Of a DNA stretch of 44,963 bases, positions 24,901 to 32,461 are shown piece after piece. A model generated the notes under the pieces. That model was not told where the DNA came from. It saw nothing but the letters and a program-made list of their open reading frames with translations, and made no database searches. This DNA is from a bacterium (GTDB taxonomy: Bacteria; Bacillota; Clostridia; Oscillospirales; Acutalibacteraceae). Both the position numbers and the translations under genes were made by a program. How positions within the stretch are numbered: the stretch's first letter is position 1; every line of letters begins with the position of its first letter. Location of the stretch: positions 1 to 44,963 of the forward strand of contig JAHLAX010000064.1 in NCBI GenBank assembly GCA_020625875.1, in the 5' to 3' direction.

Positions 24901-27900
24901 GACTATACGGTTACTCAAACTTCTAATCATCCTGACGGCGCAAATGCTATTTTGGTAACACTGAAGAACGGGGACGGAACCGACAAAACTATACTTCATT
25001 ATAACGACCAATTTAACGTTGTATTTAATGACTATACGGCAAACGGATATACTTTATCAAGTACATCAGTTAAGCTTACCGCATCACCATATACCGCACT
25101 GACTCCCTCAGGCAATTACTATACAATGCCGGCAGGAGCAATTACGGTTACGGCTACGTACGTAGCCACGACGCCTGATATCAGTACAATTAACTCTGTT
25201 GCGGTATCGAATCATGCTTATTCAGTTAGCGTTTATGCGGGACAAAGCGCTACGTTTACTCCCAGCACGGGTACATCCTATGAGAATAAGGTGTCTTATG
25301 CCAAGGGCGGCACAAACAGCAGTCTTGTATCTGTCAGCGGCAAGGTGTTCACATTCAATACTCCTTTGAATATCGGCAGTACAGCTGGTTCCACAGCATC
25401 TTATTCATTTACAATCACACCTACAAATAGCCCCTCTTCGGGTTTTTCTATGTCGGGTACATCCGTAACAGTAACAATTAATGTTTCATATTCAGCTACT
25501 CAGCAGGCTTATATGAACCTCAAGTCTACGTATGACACATACACAGGTTACGGAATAACAGACAACGATGTGAGCGAAGGTTGGAGTGCTTATGATTCGG
25601 CGATGTCAACCGCGGGTACAGCGATTGGAACTTTCCCGAATGACCTTCCCGTTTGGAACGCATCCGATACATATACCGCTAAGAATACAGCTCTAGAAAA
25701 CGCGTACAATGCTTTGGTCTTCAAAACAAATACTATCTATGTATTGTCGAAGTATTCTTCCGATGTCAAGCTTCATACATACAACCGCAGCGGATTCTTC
25801 AGCACCGACGCGACGTTATCAAGTACAGGTAATGACGGCGGCAAAGGCTTTGCTATGACTCTTGAGGGTACAACGAACAGCGGCAAATATCTCTATAGTA
25901 TGACATATCAGGGCAAATGTGATTTCATTGTGTATAAGGTCAGCGGCTCTACTATAGTAGCTACCGCCAATAAGCTTTCAGATAATATCACATTAGCTAC
26001 GACAACGACTTCGTCAAATATCGCTTATAATACAACAACAGGAAAATATGTATACGGTGAATACTATCTTGACTTAAAGGACAAGTCAACAGGCAATACA
26101 GACTTTGGCTTATCCTCAGTTACTGAGTTTGCCGACTTCGGCGATTCCTGCATCTCAGCCACAGGCGCGTCAGGCGACGACGATATGGTCGGTCAGTGCG
26201 AAGAAGGCGATGAAGGCTACAGCGTCAGCACACTTACTTCTAAACTGGGTGTAAGTTACTCAGGCGCTTCGCTCGTAACATCATCTCAGACTGTCAATAC
26301 GACATTTTCAATCACAGGTCCCGCGAGAGGCGAAAGCTCAACAGTTACTGTTGACAGCACCCATAACTGGGTTCCCACAAAGCCGGGACGTTATACCGTA
26401 GTTGTTAACGCTTCGCTCGGTACCGACGAGAGAGATTCGGAGGGCGCGACATTTACGGGTACAAAATCAACCGTAGGAAACACATCGACAGTTCTCTCGC
26501 TCTTTGTAGCATATGATGATATTGAAATCTACGCCGATATGAACGGCAACGTCGGCACGCCGACTATCCACTTTACCTATACGGATAATCAGGGTAATGA
26601 CGCAGACCTGCCCTACGAGTTCGATATGGTAACGGGCTCCGAGTCGATTTATTCCTACACAATTTCGGTATCCACCCTTGCGGACGTTTATGACCTTGAC
26701 CTCCTTAGCGATGAGGTTACTTTAGGAGGACAAACATATACAGGTCTTAAGATAGACCATATCTCAATTGATAATGTTAACATCGACAACAGCAGCTTTG
26801 TTATCGAACGCAGCGCGGCTCGCACAGGTACTCTGTGGTTGAAGGCTGACTCGTCCCATATGAAGACTTTTAATAAGATTGCCTACGGTTCTTCCACAAG
26901 AACCTTCAAGGCTGTTCTAAGGACGACTGAGAATAATGCGACTACAGACACAGACTTCAACAACACGTTCGCAGAGGTTAACGGCACGGGCATCATCACC
27001 GACGGTCTTGTCGGCGACAGCTACCAGTATAGCTCGTTCTACGCGGCTAAGGACACTACGGCTAACTACAACTTCAGCTATACTCTCAGGGTTAAGGCTG
27101 AAACCGATATAACTCACAAGGACGGAGACAATACTACTTACTACTTCTTCGACCATTGGGAGCGCATTAACGGAAACACAACAACCACTACGGGCTTGTC
27201 AGAAGCCAACGGCGCGGATGTCAACATCCTTTCCGCCCCGAACTACGATACAGACGCTGATGTTACCTATGTGGCGGTTTATAAGCTCACAAGCACCCAG
27301 AAGCGCGTTCAGATTACATACAAGTTCAAGGACTACGACACCGACGACGAGAACTATGTATTTGATGAAACATTAAACGCACAGGGAACCGACTACCTTA
27401 ACGTAAAGGACGCGACTTATACCAAGACCGTTAACTGGGACGGCACTACGGCACTCGCGACGGTAGCTCAGAACAATATGCCTATAATCAAGAGTAACTA
27501 CTTTGATTATACGTTTGATGCCGAAACCGCTAACGTAACCACAACGCAGGCTGAGGACAATAATACTAAAAAGACCTGTATAGAGGCTACGCTTAAGCAT
27601 ACCCCGCATAAGTATAAGATTATAGATTCCTCAAATAACGTATACAAGGGTTATTATCAGCAGACTAAGACTCTTACGTCAAACTATACTAACCCCTTAT
27701 GGTATATAAAGGACGCTAATAATAACGAAATCCCTATAGGCACAGGCACTACATATAAAGCGAGATTCGGTATTTATCAGAATTCCGCGACAGACATCGA
27801 AGGCGGCGTATCATATAACTATGATACATATACCATCTATGTTAAAAACAGTGCTTCTTCGGCATACTCAAGTATTGCTCCCGCTCACCAGGAGACATAT

Positions 27901-28413
27901 TACGACCAGGATACTCCCAAGGCGCGCCATAACTTCTATATCATAGACGCTATGGGTAGCACAAGCGGAGAGTTTGTAGGCGCGGGTGTGCTCTATGCCA
28001 CAACCGACAGCAGCGGAAATTACCGTCAGACAAACGCGGGTACGGTTCTTGGCAACAACAACTCGGACAACAAAATCAGCAATTATATTACAGGTATCCT
28101 CAACCCCAATAACAATATTAATACCGCGAAATACGGCACCGAGTTCAAAGCCCAGACGATTAACAACATAGGCTTCCGTTATCTGCCATACAGCGGCAAC
28201 GAGAGTATCATCAGATACTCCAATGAGCTGAGTGCTTATATGTACACCTTTGCGGGAGAAAACACCAACAGCTCGTCCCTCAACGGACAAAAGCTCAGAG
28301 TATTCTCGTTCTTCGTATACAAGAACGGCAACGCTTATACCAATGTTGTATCGAGTATGTACGCTGAGGTTGATAGGTATATCGCTCCGCCTGATCCCAA
28401 TCCCAATAGCTGA
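21988..28413 (+). CDS. giant secreted multidomain protein (2141 aa) with Ig/InlB-type repeats and carbohydrate-binding-like domains
   Basis: ATG 21988 (MMKTRIK...) is 8 bp after GGAGG; the longer reading frame from 21931 lacks a site. Residues 1 to about 36 are a classical signal peptide ending SANA, not a SipW-cognate leader. Residues about 40-155 resemble a starch-binding module (YCRIYFDNTVTGWSSVNFC). Several InlB/Listeria-Bacteroides-type repeats follow (e.g. YFFDGWYTSTTF near 840-885), with Ig-like domains near 475-675, a SusE-like glycan-binding candidate near 675-790 and a FIVAR-like helical segment near 1170-1245. The C-terminal 600 residues are unrecognised. The protein ends RYIAPPDPNPNS without LPXTG, dockerin or membrane anchor. 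It probably acts outside the cell, bound to wall or fibre; this is inferred from its motif-linked promoter. Confidence 0.82.
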   Translation: MMKTRIKTFSKRSLSMVLTIMMVVTMLFVGSVTSANALYSISNNYCRIYFDNTVTGWSSVNFCIRWNSGWMEFKPMTHITGTNLWVWASGSNGSDVDCFAFAQNKWNDQNSTYDNLKGWNLASAKITANFEGGYAYMYSATSTATYNNGTGTAASLASRLSARWDAWADSYKDDTFKTTHHLKVKTKAKGASSYSNNSTGNVATMKFKDGYYLYDNYDSANCGDGTTSTTDATFGTVKSGYFKLNYSNKSDLYSFDGWGASSGVVSGYGSSATSNQFTNVNSAQTYYGYFSEITHSVTFANNVNSTTSSKTAGGVTTTASGSASSITGYTFQNKWVVSGGSVTVSGTTYNDGDTINSSTFNFTTSDDGVTITAQYAQTNYTISAVDGTGTDDSMYNFSGTTTAHYNTQQTFTVTAKAGYQIDSVTAKNASTNASIILSGPDSNGVYTITAARMPAANVTVTITASVSVLPQHTTPTLTKSWSSSVTASPSGNVTITVSNNSTIQNADSGTVTYTLLKDGVALTSGTDYTYSNGVFTLAKKYSLAGNYTVTANATSEHSASDESSSVTLTITRTALSAPTTVTLSSNDIVSGSDITITAVGNTSIANSYYNYYYYVSTGSLSVTDAYKMSENTPKTISNVTTNGIKYRVIAEPTSTGSEYYTRSTYKESSSVAVYSCAYKICGDGNGFTTQNSWSDYSNATAFDTYEGSGVFSHEATLSTGVDYYFKLINSSNGQYSLNSGTSSDFTPTIDTWYDVVSNSSKSLKLSVTTAGKYAFEYDAVNNKARIVQHFYTTTATRRYQSYNLSTGSYNDPVADNTGGTVSSSAATVNKGDSVTFTATPASGYFFDGWYTSTTFTSGNKVSSSASYTFTPTANTKYYGLFKQNEPAKKTITVSAVSNATLSVTWNNQTVTASGGTLTNVPVGATVNVSLTPNTGYELNTASGVTLSGSGTLTGSITVSNNATITITTKQIDYTVTQTSNHPDGANAILVTLKNGDGTDKTILHYNDQFNVVFNDYTANGYTLSSTSVKLTASPYTALTPSGNYYTMPAGAITVTATYVATTPDISTINSVAVSNHAYSVSVYAGQSATFTPSTGTSYENKVSYAKGGTNSSLVSVSGKVFTFNTPLNIGSTAGSTASYSFTITPTNSPSSGFSMSGTSVTVTINVSYSATQQAYMNLKSTYDTYTGYGITDNDVSEGWSAYDSAMSTAGTAIGTFPNDLPVWNASDTYTAKNTALENAYNALVFKTNTIYVLSKYSSDVKLHTYNRSGFFSTDATLSSTGNDGGKGFAMTLEGTTNSGKYLYSMTYQGKCDFIVYKVSGSTIVATANKLSDNITLATTTTSSNIAYNTTTGKYVYGEYYLDLKDKSTGNTDFGLSSVTEFADFGDSCISATGASGDDDMVGQCEEGDEGYSVSTLTSKLGVSYSGASLVTSSQTVNTTFSITGPARGESSTVTVDSTHNWVPTKPGRYTVVVNASLGTDERDSEGATFTGTKSTVGNTSTVLSLFVAYDDIEIYADMNGNVGTPTIHFTYTDNQGNDADLPYEFDMVTGSESIYSYTISVSTLADVYDLDLLSDEVTLGGQTYTGLKIDHISIDNVNIDNSSFVIERSAARTGTLWLKADSSHMKTFNKIAYGSSTRTFKAVLRTTENNATTDTDFNNTFAEVNGTGIITDGLVGDSYQYSSFYAAKDTTANYNFSYTLRVKAETDITHKDGDNTTYYFFDHWERINGNTTTTTGLSEANGADVNILSAPNYDTDADVTYVAVYKLTSTQKRVQITYKFKDYDTDDENYVFDETLNAQGTDYLNVKDATYTKTVNWDGTTALATVAQNNMPIIKSNYFDYTFDAETANVTTTQAEDNNTKKTCIEATLKHTPHKYKIIDSSNNVYKGYYQQTKTLTSNYTNPLWYIKDANNNEIPIGTGTTYKARFGIYQNSATDIEGGVSYNYDTYTIYVKNSASSAYSSIAPAHQETYYDQDTPKARHNFYIIDAMGSTSGEFVGAGVLYATTDSSGNYRQTNAGTVLGNNNSDNKISNYITGILNPNNNINTAKYGTEFKAQTINNIGFRYLPYSGNESIIRYSNELSAYMYTFAGENTNSSSLNGQKLRVFSFFVYKNGNAYTNVVSSMYAEVDRYIAPPDPNPNS

Positions 28414-28424
28414 TTAAATATCCC

Positions 28425-28537
28425 TGTCATTCTAAGGAGCGTTATATCCCTGTCATTCTGAGGAGCATTTCCTCTGTCATTCTGAGGAGCAAGGCGACGA
28501 AGAATCTTAAAGATCCTTCGCTTTGCTCAGGATGACA
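28425..28537. repeat. dispersed palindromic repeat, copy 4, with two half-copies
   Basis: TGTCATTCTAAGGAGC at 28425 and TGTCATTCTGAGGAGC at 28451 are single arms; the full palindrome runs 28475-28537 and ends CAGGATGACA. The array of arms suggests stepwise partial duplication. Confidence 0.85.
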
Positions 28538-28595
28538 CAAAAAAGAACGCTCAAGATCACACTATGTAAAAAAACTAAAGTTAGGAGATTTTGTT

Positions 28596-28988
28596 ATGAA
28601 AAGAATAGCTCTAATCGCGCTCGCGGCGTTGCTCTGTATGAGTATGCTGCTCACCGCGTGTACAGGTACATATGACAAAAAGCCCGATGAGTATAAAAAA
28701 ATCAGGTGGGCGGCTCCTGACTACAGCTTCACTATTTATCCCGACAAAGACTGCACCGGCGTCTATAAGTTTGACGGCACAACCTACAATATAAAGGCAG
28801 AATTTGAGGGAGCGTCAACCTTGGTTGTACGCGACACTGGCAATAAGGACGAAAGGCTGTTTATAGCCGATTGGATGTATGACGACGGCAACCTGTATAT
28901 TTACAACATCCAGTTCAACACAAAGGATTACAAAAAGCTCAAAGAGAACTACGCTGAATATGTAACCCTTACAAAAGAAAAAGTATAA
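28596..28988 (+). CDS. small lipoprotein, unknown function
   Basis: The 130-aa product has a lipoprotein signal with lipobox LLTAC (Cys22), so it should be anchored on the outer face of the membrane. The mature part of about 108 residues is beta-rich by pattern (YSFTIYPDKDCTGVYKF, LFIADWMYDDGNLYIYNIQF) and contains one further Cys. No family was recognised. The ribosome binding site is TTAGGAGAT. A hairpin terminator follows directly, so it is monocistronic. Confidence 0.75.
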   Translation: MKRIALIALAALLCMSMLLTACTGTYDKKPDEYKKIRWAAPDYSFTIYPDKDCTGVYKFDGTTYNIKAEFEGASTLVVRDTGNKDERLFIADWMYDDGNLYIYNIQFNTKDYKKLKENYAEYVTLTKEKV

Positions 28989-28994
28989 CGAAAG

Positions 28995-29021
28995 AGGGCT
29001 GACTTTATGTCAGCCCTTCTG
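28995..29021. terminator. terminator of the lipoprotein gene
   Basis: AGGGCTGAC, loop TTTAT, GTCAGCCCT is a perfect 9-bp stem 6 bp after the stop codon, followed by TCTGTC; it may serve both strands. Confidence 0.75.
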
Positions 29022-29043
29022 TCATTCTGAACGTTCTCTTTTG

Positions 29044-29093
29044 TGTCATCCTGAGCGAAGCGAAGGATCTTTAAGATTCTTCGTCAAGAAGCA
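29044..29093. repeat. dispersed palindromic repeat, copy 5, overlapping a gene end
   Basis: TGTCATCCTGAGCGAAGCG, AAGGATCTT and AAGATTCTTCGTC are arms of the same family, with a half-copy at 29020-29030. The stop codon and the last few codons (LLDEES) of the reverse-strand serine hydrolase gene lie inside it. Confidence 0.8.
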
Positions 29094-30207
29094 TACCGTT
29101 GATTTTTGAGTTTACGGCGTTATATACAGCCTTGCCTGTGGCGTTGAGTCTGATGTTGCCCACCTGGTTTGAGCACAATAGCGCCAGCTCCTTGGTTTCG
29201 TCGTTAATATACGCGAACGAGGTGTGCAGGCTTGTTCCGCCGTAGGCGTACAGGTTGTGACCGTCGTGCTTAAAACCGAACCCGTAGTTTGAGTAAAACT
29301 CGTTGAGCTTTTTGATAAGATTGGTTTTTGTCAGCGTTCCGTCCAACACAGCGTTATAGAATTTGAACATATCGCCGATTGTCGCGGTAACGCCGAATGA
29401 CGAGAACATAAAACCGTAGTCGTTGTAGAGCAGGTTGGTTTTTTCGTCTCTCCAGCTTTCCGTGTCAACGTTATAGCCTATCAAGGGCTGTTTTTGATTA
29501 ACAACGGCGCTGTCCTTCATTCCGATTTTATCAAAAATATTCTTTTGGATATAATCCTTGTAGGTCTCACCCGTGATTTTCTCGATAACAAGTCCGAGCA
29601 GATAGTAGTTTGAGTGCGCCTGGTTGCTGCCGCTCTCGGTGCCGACGTCAAGAATATGCTTTGTGATATATGCCTTGACGTCCTCGCCGTTCTTTATCAT
29701 CTTTTTAATTGTTCTCATAGATTCTTTATCTTTGAGAATCTCATAATTATATGCTCCAAAGCTTACCTCGAGGTCAAGCAGCTTTGCGATACTGACTTTT
29801 TTGAGATACTTATAACTTCCCTTGGCGTCAATATACATATCGAGCGTATCGTCAAGCTCAAGCTTGCCGCTGTCACAGAGCTGCAATATCGCCGCGCCCG
29901 TGATAGTTTTGGTCATAGAGCTGACCTGATAGCGAGTGGTTTTGTTAATCTTTTGTTCAGTGTCAGGGTTCTCGGTGCCAAAATACTTTTCGTAGAGAAC
30001 GTTTTTGTTGAGTTTTACATACGCTCCGCCCGAGAATTTGGCGTCAGCTAGAGTTTTGTCAATTTTGGTTTGCACATCCTGAAGCTGGTCGCTCGTGAGC
30101 GTGATGTTCGCAACATCTATTTCTGTTTTTTCAGAACACGCGGCGAAGCCAGTCGTCAGCGTCACGGCAGCCAGAACAGCGCAAACAATCCTTTTTATTC
30201 TGTTCAT
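29071..30207 (-). CDS. serine hydrolase lipoprotein, beta-lactamase class C / D-Ala-D-Ala peptidase-like
   Basis: The 378-aa product begins with a lipoprotein signal (lipobox FAAC, about residue 24). The catalytic SxxK motif is SMTK in VSSMTKTITGAAILQL (near residue 97), and the second motif resembles YSN in AHSNYYLLGLVIEKITG (near 197). Family members hydrolyse beta-lactams, D-amino-acid peptides or esters; the actual substrate cannot be told. ATG 30207 overlaps the stop of the upstream flavin reductase gene (ATGA), so they form one operon. The last residues are encoded within a dispersed repeat, suggesting that the original C-terminus was altered by it. Confidence 0.88.
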   Translation of the reverse strand: MNRIKRIVCAVLAAVTLTTGFAACSEKTEIDVANITLTSDQLQDVQTKIDKTLADAKFSGGAYVKLNKNVLYEKYFGTENPDTEQKINKTTRYQVSSMTKTITGAAILQLCDSGKLELDDTLDMYIDAKGSYKYLKKVSIAKLLDLEVSFGAYNYEILKDKESMRTIKKMIKNGEDVKAYITKHILDVGTESGSNQAHSNYYLLGLVIEKITGETYKDYIQKNIFDKIGMKDSAVVNQKQPLIGYNVDTESWRDEKTNLLYNDYGFMFSSFGVTATIGDMFKFYNAVLDGTLTKTNLIKKLNEFYSNYGFGFKHDGHNLYAYGGTSLHTSFAYINDETKELALLCSNQVGNIRLNATGKAVYNAVNSKINGMLLDEES

Positions 30208-30710
30208 TTTGTGAGCACCTTCACAATCTCGCTGATATACATTCGGTGATAGTCATCGCCCGAGTATTGAGGCGAAACAAGCTTTTCGTCGATAATACTT
30301 TCGCCGTTTAAATCCTGGGCGTACATCTTGCGGCAAATTAACACGAGCTTAGCCTCCTCAAAGTAGGGGGCTTTTTCGTTAAAAACAGGGGTAAGGTTGC
30401 ATTCCTTGGCTTTGTCAAAGTCACGGCCGCTCTGTGTTCCGCAGAACTTGAGCGCGTCGCGATAGCTTTCGTCAAAGAAACACAGCGAATAGTAATCATC
30501 ATTCTCCATAAGCCCGTAGGTAAAACGCTGAGGACGAATGAATGTGAACGCCGCGGGTTTGTTCCACATAATACCCACGCCGCCCCAAGAGGCGGTCATC
30601 ATATTGCAGTAGTCGCCGTTTTTAGCCGCGACGAGAGCCCAGTCCTTTCCGATAAGCTTAAAGGGATTTTCGGTAATTTCGTAGGGGTTGATAGTTTTGA
30701 ATTTAGACAT
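30204..30710 (-). CDS. flavin reductase-like FMN-binding protein
   Basis: The 168-aa product has the split-barrel FMN-binding fold of the flavin reductase family: GKDWALVAAKNGDYCNMMTASWG near residues 20-43 (given in part), IRPQRFTYGLMENDDYYSLCF, and FCGTQSGRDFDK near 89-100. The ATG at 30710 follows AAAGGAAATGATTAT on the reverse strand; the longer frame from 30767 runs into the promoter. The gene is translationally coupled to the serine hydrolase. Likely activity is flavin binding or reduction with an unknown electron partner. Confidence 0.87.
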   Translation of the reverse strand: MSKFKTINPYEITENPFKLIGKDWALVAAKNGDYCNMMTASWGGVGIMWNKPAAFTFIRPQRFTYGLMENDDYYSLCFFDESYRDALKFCGTQSGRDFDKAKECNLTPVFNEKAPYFEEAKLVLICRKMYAQDLNGESIIDEKLVSPQYSGDDYHRMYISEIVKVLTK

Positions 30711-30738
30711 ATAATCATTTCCTTTCAAATACAATAGT

Positions 30739-30767
30739 ATTCTATCATAATAGTTTACATTATTCAA
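30739..30767 (-). promoter_or_regulatory. promoter of the flavin reductase/serine hydrolase operon
   Basis: On the reverse strand TTGAAT (30767-30762) and TAGAAT (30744-30739) are 17 bp apart and lie about 30 bp upstream of the flavin reductase start. Confidence 0.65.
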
Positions 30768-30768
30768 C

Positions 30769-30786
30769 TATGTATAAATATGCGTA
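30769..30786. promoter_or_regulatory. weak ARG-box-like site
   Basis: TATGTATAAATATGCGTA matches the ARG box half-site pattern TGAAT-4-ATTCA with about three mismatches. It lies beside the divergent flavin reductase promoter, 128 bp before the better ARG box. Confidence 0.3.
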
Positions 30787-30913
30787 TATACCTTGTAATT
30801 ATACATTTTCGGCAGCTATACAAAATCTCAAAGCAGGTTTAATGTGATGAATTTATAACAAAATAGAAGAAAAACGGCTGATATTTGCTATATTTTATCT
30901 ATTTTTCATAAAG

Positions 30914-30931
30914 TTTGAATATTTATGCAAA
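30914..30931. promoter_or_regulatory. ARG box (ArgR/AhrC operator) upstream of argG
   Basis: TTTGAATATTTATGCAAA matches the 18-bp ARG box consensus (TGAAT, four A/T, ATTCA) with a single mismatch in the core. It lies 5 bp upstream of the argG -35 box, where ArgR plus arginine would repress. Confidence 0.7.
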
Positions 30932-30936
30932 AAGAC

Positions 30937-30964
30937 TTGCTTTTTTTGATTTAGCGAGTATAAT
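30937..30964 (+). promoter_or_regulatory. argG promoter
   Basis: TTGCTT at 30937-30942 and TATAAT at 30959-30964, 16 bp apart, lie about 40 bp upstream of argG. Confidence 0.65.
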
Positions 30965-31005
30965 GTAATAGTAACATTTTAACACATTTTTCGGAGGTAA
31001 TTATT

Positions 31006-32229
31006 ATGGCTGATAAAAAGATTAAGAAAGTAGTTCTCGCCTATTCGGGCGGACTTGATACTTCTGTTATTATTCCTTGGCTCAAAGACAACTATGACAA
31101 CTGTGAGGTAATCGCGGTTTCGGGTAACGTCGGACAGGCTGACGAGCTCGAGGGTCTTGAGGAGAAGGCAATCGCCACAGGCGCTTCAAAGCTCTATGTC
31201 GAGGACCTTAACAAGGAATTTGTAGAAGAATATGTTTATCCTACAATCAAGGCGGGCGCTGTATATGAGGGCAAATACCTGCTCGGTACATCCTTCGCTC
31301 GTCCGATTATCGCTAAAAGACTTGTAGAAATCGCTCTCAAAGAGGGCGCTGACGCTATCTGTCACGGCTGCACCGGCAAGGGCAACGACCAGGTTCGTTT
31401 TGAGCTCGCTATAAAAGCATATGCTCCCGATATGAAAATTATCGCTCCCTGGAGAACATGGGAGTTCAAGAGCCGTGAGGAAGAAATCGCCTACGCCGAG
31501 GCTAAGAAAATCCCGCTCAAGATTAACCGCGAAACAAACTACTCCAAGGATAAGAACCTCTGGCATTTAAGCCACGAGGGACTCGACCTTGAGGACCCGT
31601 CAAATGAGCCTATGTATGAGAAGGAAGGGTTCCTTGAGATGGGAGTTTCTCCGATTCAGGCTCCCGACGAGCCCGAGTATGTTACCATTCACTTTGAAAA
31701 GGGTGAGGCTACATCCGTCAACGGCGAGGAGATGGACGCGGTTTCAATCGTTACCAAGCTCAACGAAATCGGCGGCAAGAACGGTATCGGTATCACCGAC
31801 ATCGTTGAGAACCGTCTTGTAGGTATGAAGGCTAGAGGCGTTTATGAAACCCCTGGCGGTACAATTCTTTTTGCCGCTCACAACAAGCTCGAGGAAATCT
31901 GCCTCGACAAGGACACACAGCACTACAAGAGCGTAGTCGCTATCAAGTTCGCCGAGCTCGTTTATGACGGCAAGTGGTACACACCGCTTCGTGAGGCTCT
32001 CTCCGCTTTTGTCGACAGCACTCAGCAGTATGTAACAGGCGATGTTAAGCTCAAGCTCTATAAGGGCAATATCATTGACGCGGGCGTTACAAGCCCCTAC
32101 TCACTCTATGATGAAGAAATCGCGACCTTCGATGAGGACGAGGTTTATAACCAGAACGATTCCGCTGGCTTCATCAATCTCTTTGGTTTGCCGATTAAGG
32201 TAAGGGCAAAAAAGGGCTTAATAAAATAA
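31006..32229 (+). CDS. argG: argininosuccinate synthase
   Basis: This 407-aa cytoplasmic enzyme joins citrulline and aspartate using ATP, the penultimate step of arginine synthesis. The N-type ATP pyrophosphatase loop is [10 protein letters not shown] (residues 10-19). [13 protein letters not shown] (near 119-131) and the C-terminal [18 protein letters not shown] are family signatures. Length is typical. The ribosome binding site is CGGAGGT. It is the first gene of the arginine cluster, preceded by an ARG box and promoter. A hairpin and a repeat element separate it from argH. Confidence 0.98.
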   Translation: MADKKIKKVVLAYSGGLDTSVIIPWLKDNYDNCEVIAVSGNVGQADELEGLEEKAIATGASKLYVEDLNKEFVEEYVYPTIKAGAVYEGKYLLGTSFARPIIAKRLVEIALKEGADAICHGCTGKGNDQVRFELAIKAYAPDMKIIAPWRTWEFKSREEEIAYAEAKKIPLKINRETNYSKDKNLWHLSHEGLDLEDPSNEPMYEKEGFLEMGVSPIQAPDEPEYVTIHFEKGEATSVNGEEMDAVSIVTKLNEIGGKNGIGITDIVENRLVGMKARGVYETPGGTILFAAHNKLEEICLDKDTQHYKSVVAIKFAELVYDGKWYTPLREALSAFVDSTQQYVTGDVKLKLYKGNIIDAGVTSPYSLYDEEIATFDEDEVYNQNDSAGFINLFGLPIKVRAKKGLIK

Positions 32230-32235
32230 TATGAA

Positions 32236-32270
32236 CTTAAAGGGGCAAGGGGAAACCTTGTCCCGTTAAG
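32236..32270 (+). terminator. hairpin after argG (terminator or attenuator)
   Basis: CTTAA-GGGGCAAGG, loop GGAAA, CCTTGTCCC-GTTAAG forms a long stem just after argG. The T-run is missing, so partial read-through to argH is possible. Confidence 0.5.
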
Positions 32271-32286
32271 TAGTTTTAAGGGAAAA

Positions 32287-32442
32287 TGTACCCCTTTTAA
32301 AAGGGGTCAAAATCATTACTGCGTAGCAGTTGATTTTGGGGGATTATTCTTCCTCTCTATGAACGTTCATATGGAGGACCGCCTCTAAAGGGCTAGACGA
32401 CCCCTCGAAATCAAAGATTTCGGTCCCCTTTAAAGGGGACAC
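32287..32442. mobile_element. gene-less relative of the DUF559 cassette
   Basis: The left end (GTACCCCTTTTAAAAGGGGT, then CAAAATC and GATTTTGGGGGATTAT) and right end (CTAGACGACCCCTCGAAATC...GATTTCGG...CCCCTTTAAAGGGG) match the corresponding ends of the 7059-7568 cassette. The middle holds only about 40 bp and no gene. It separates argG from argH by inserting between them. Confidence 0.75.
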
Positions 32443-32461
32443 CACAAGGAAGATGATTTAA

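Noticed and set aside
21988..28413. Cell-wall sorting signal on the giant protein
   Set aside because: The C-terminus ends in PPDPNPNS with no LPXTG motif, hydrophobic span or basic tail.
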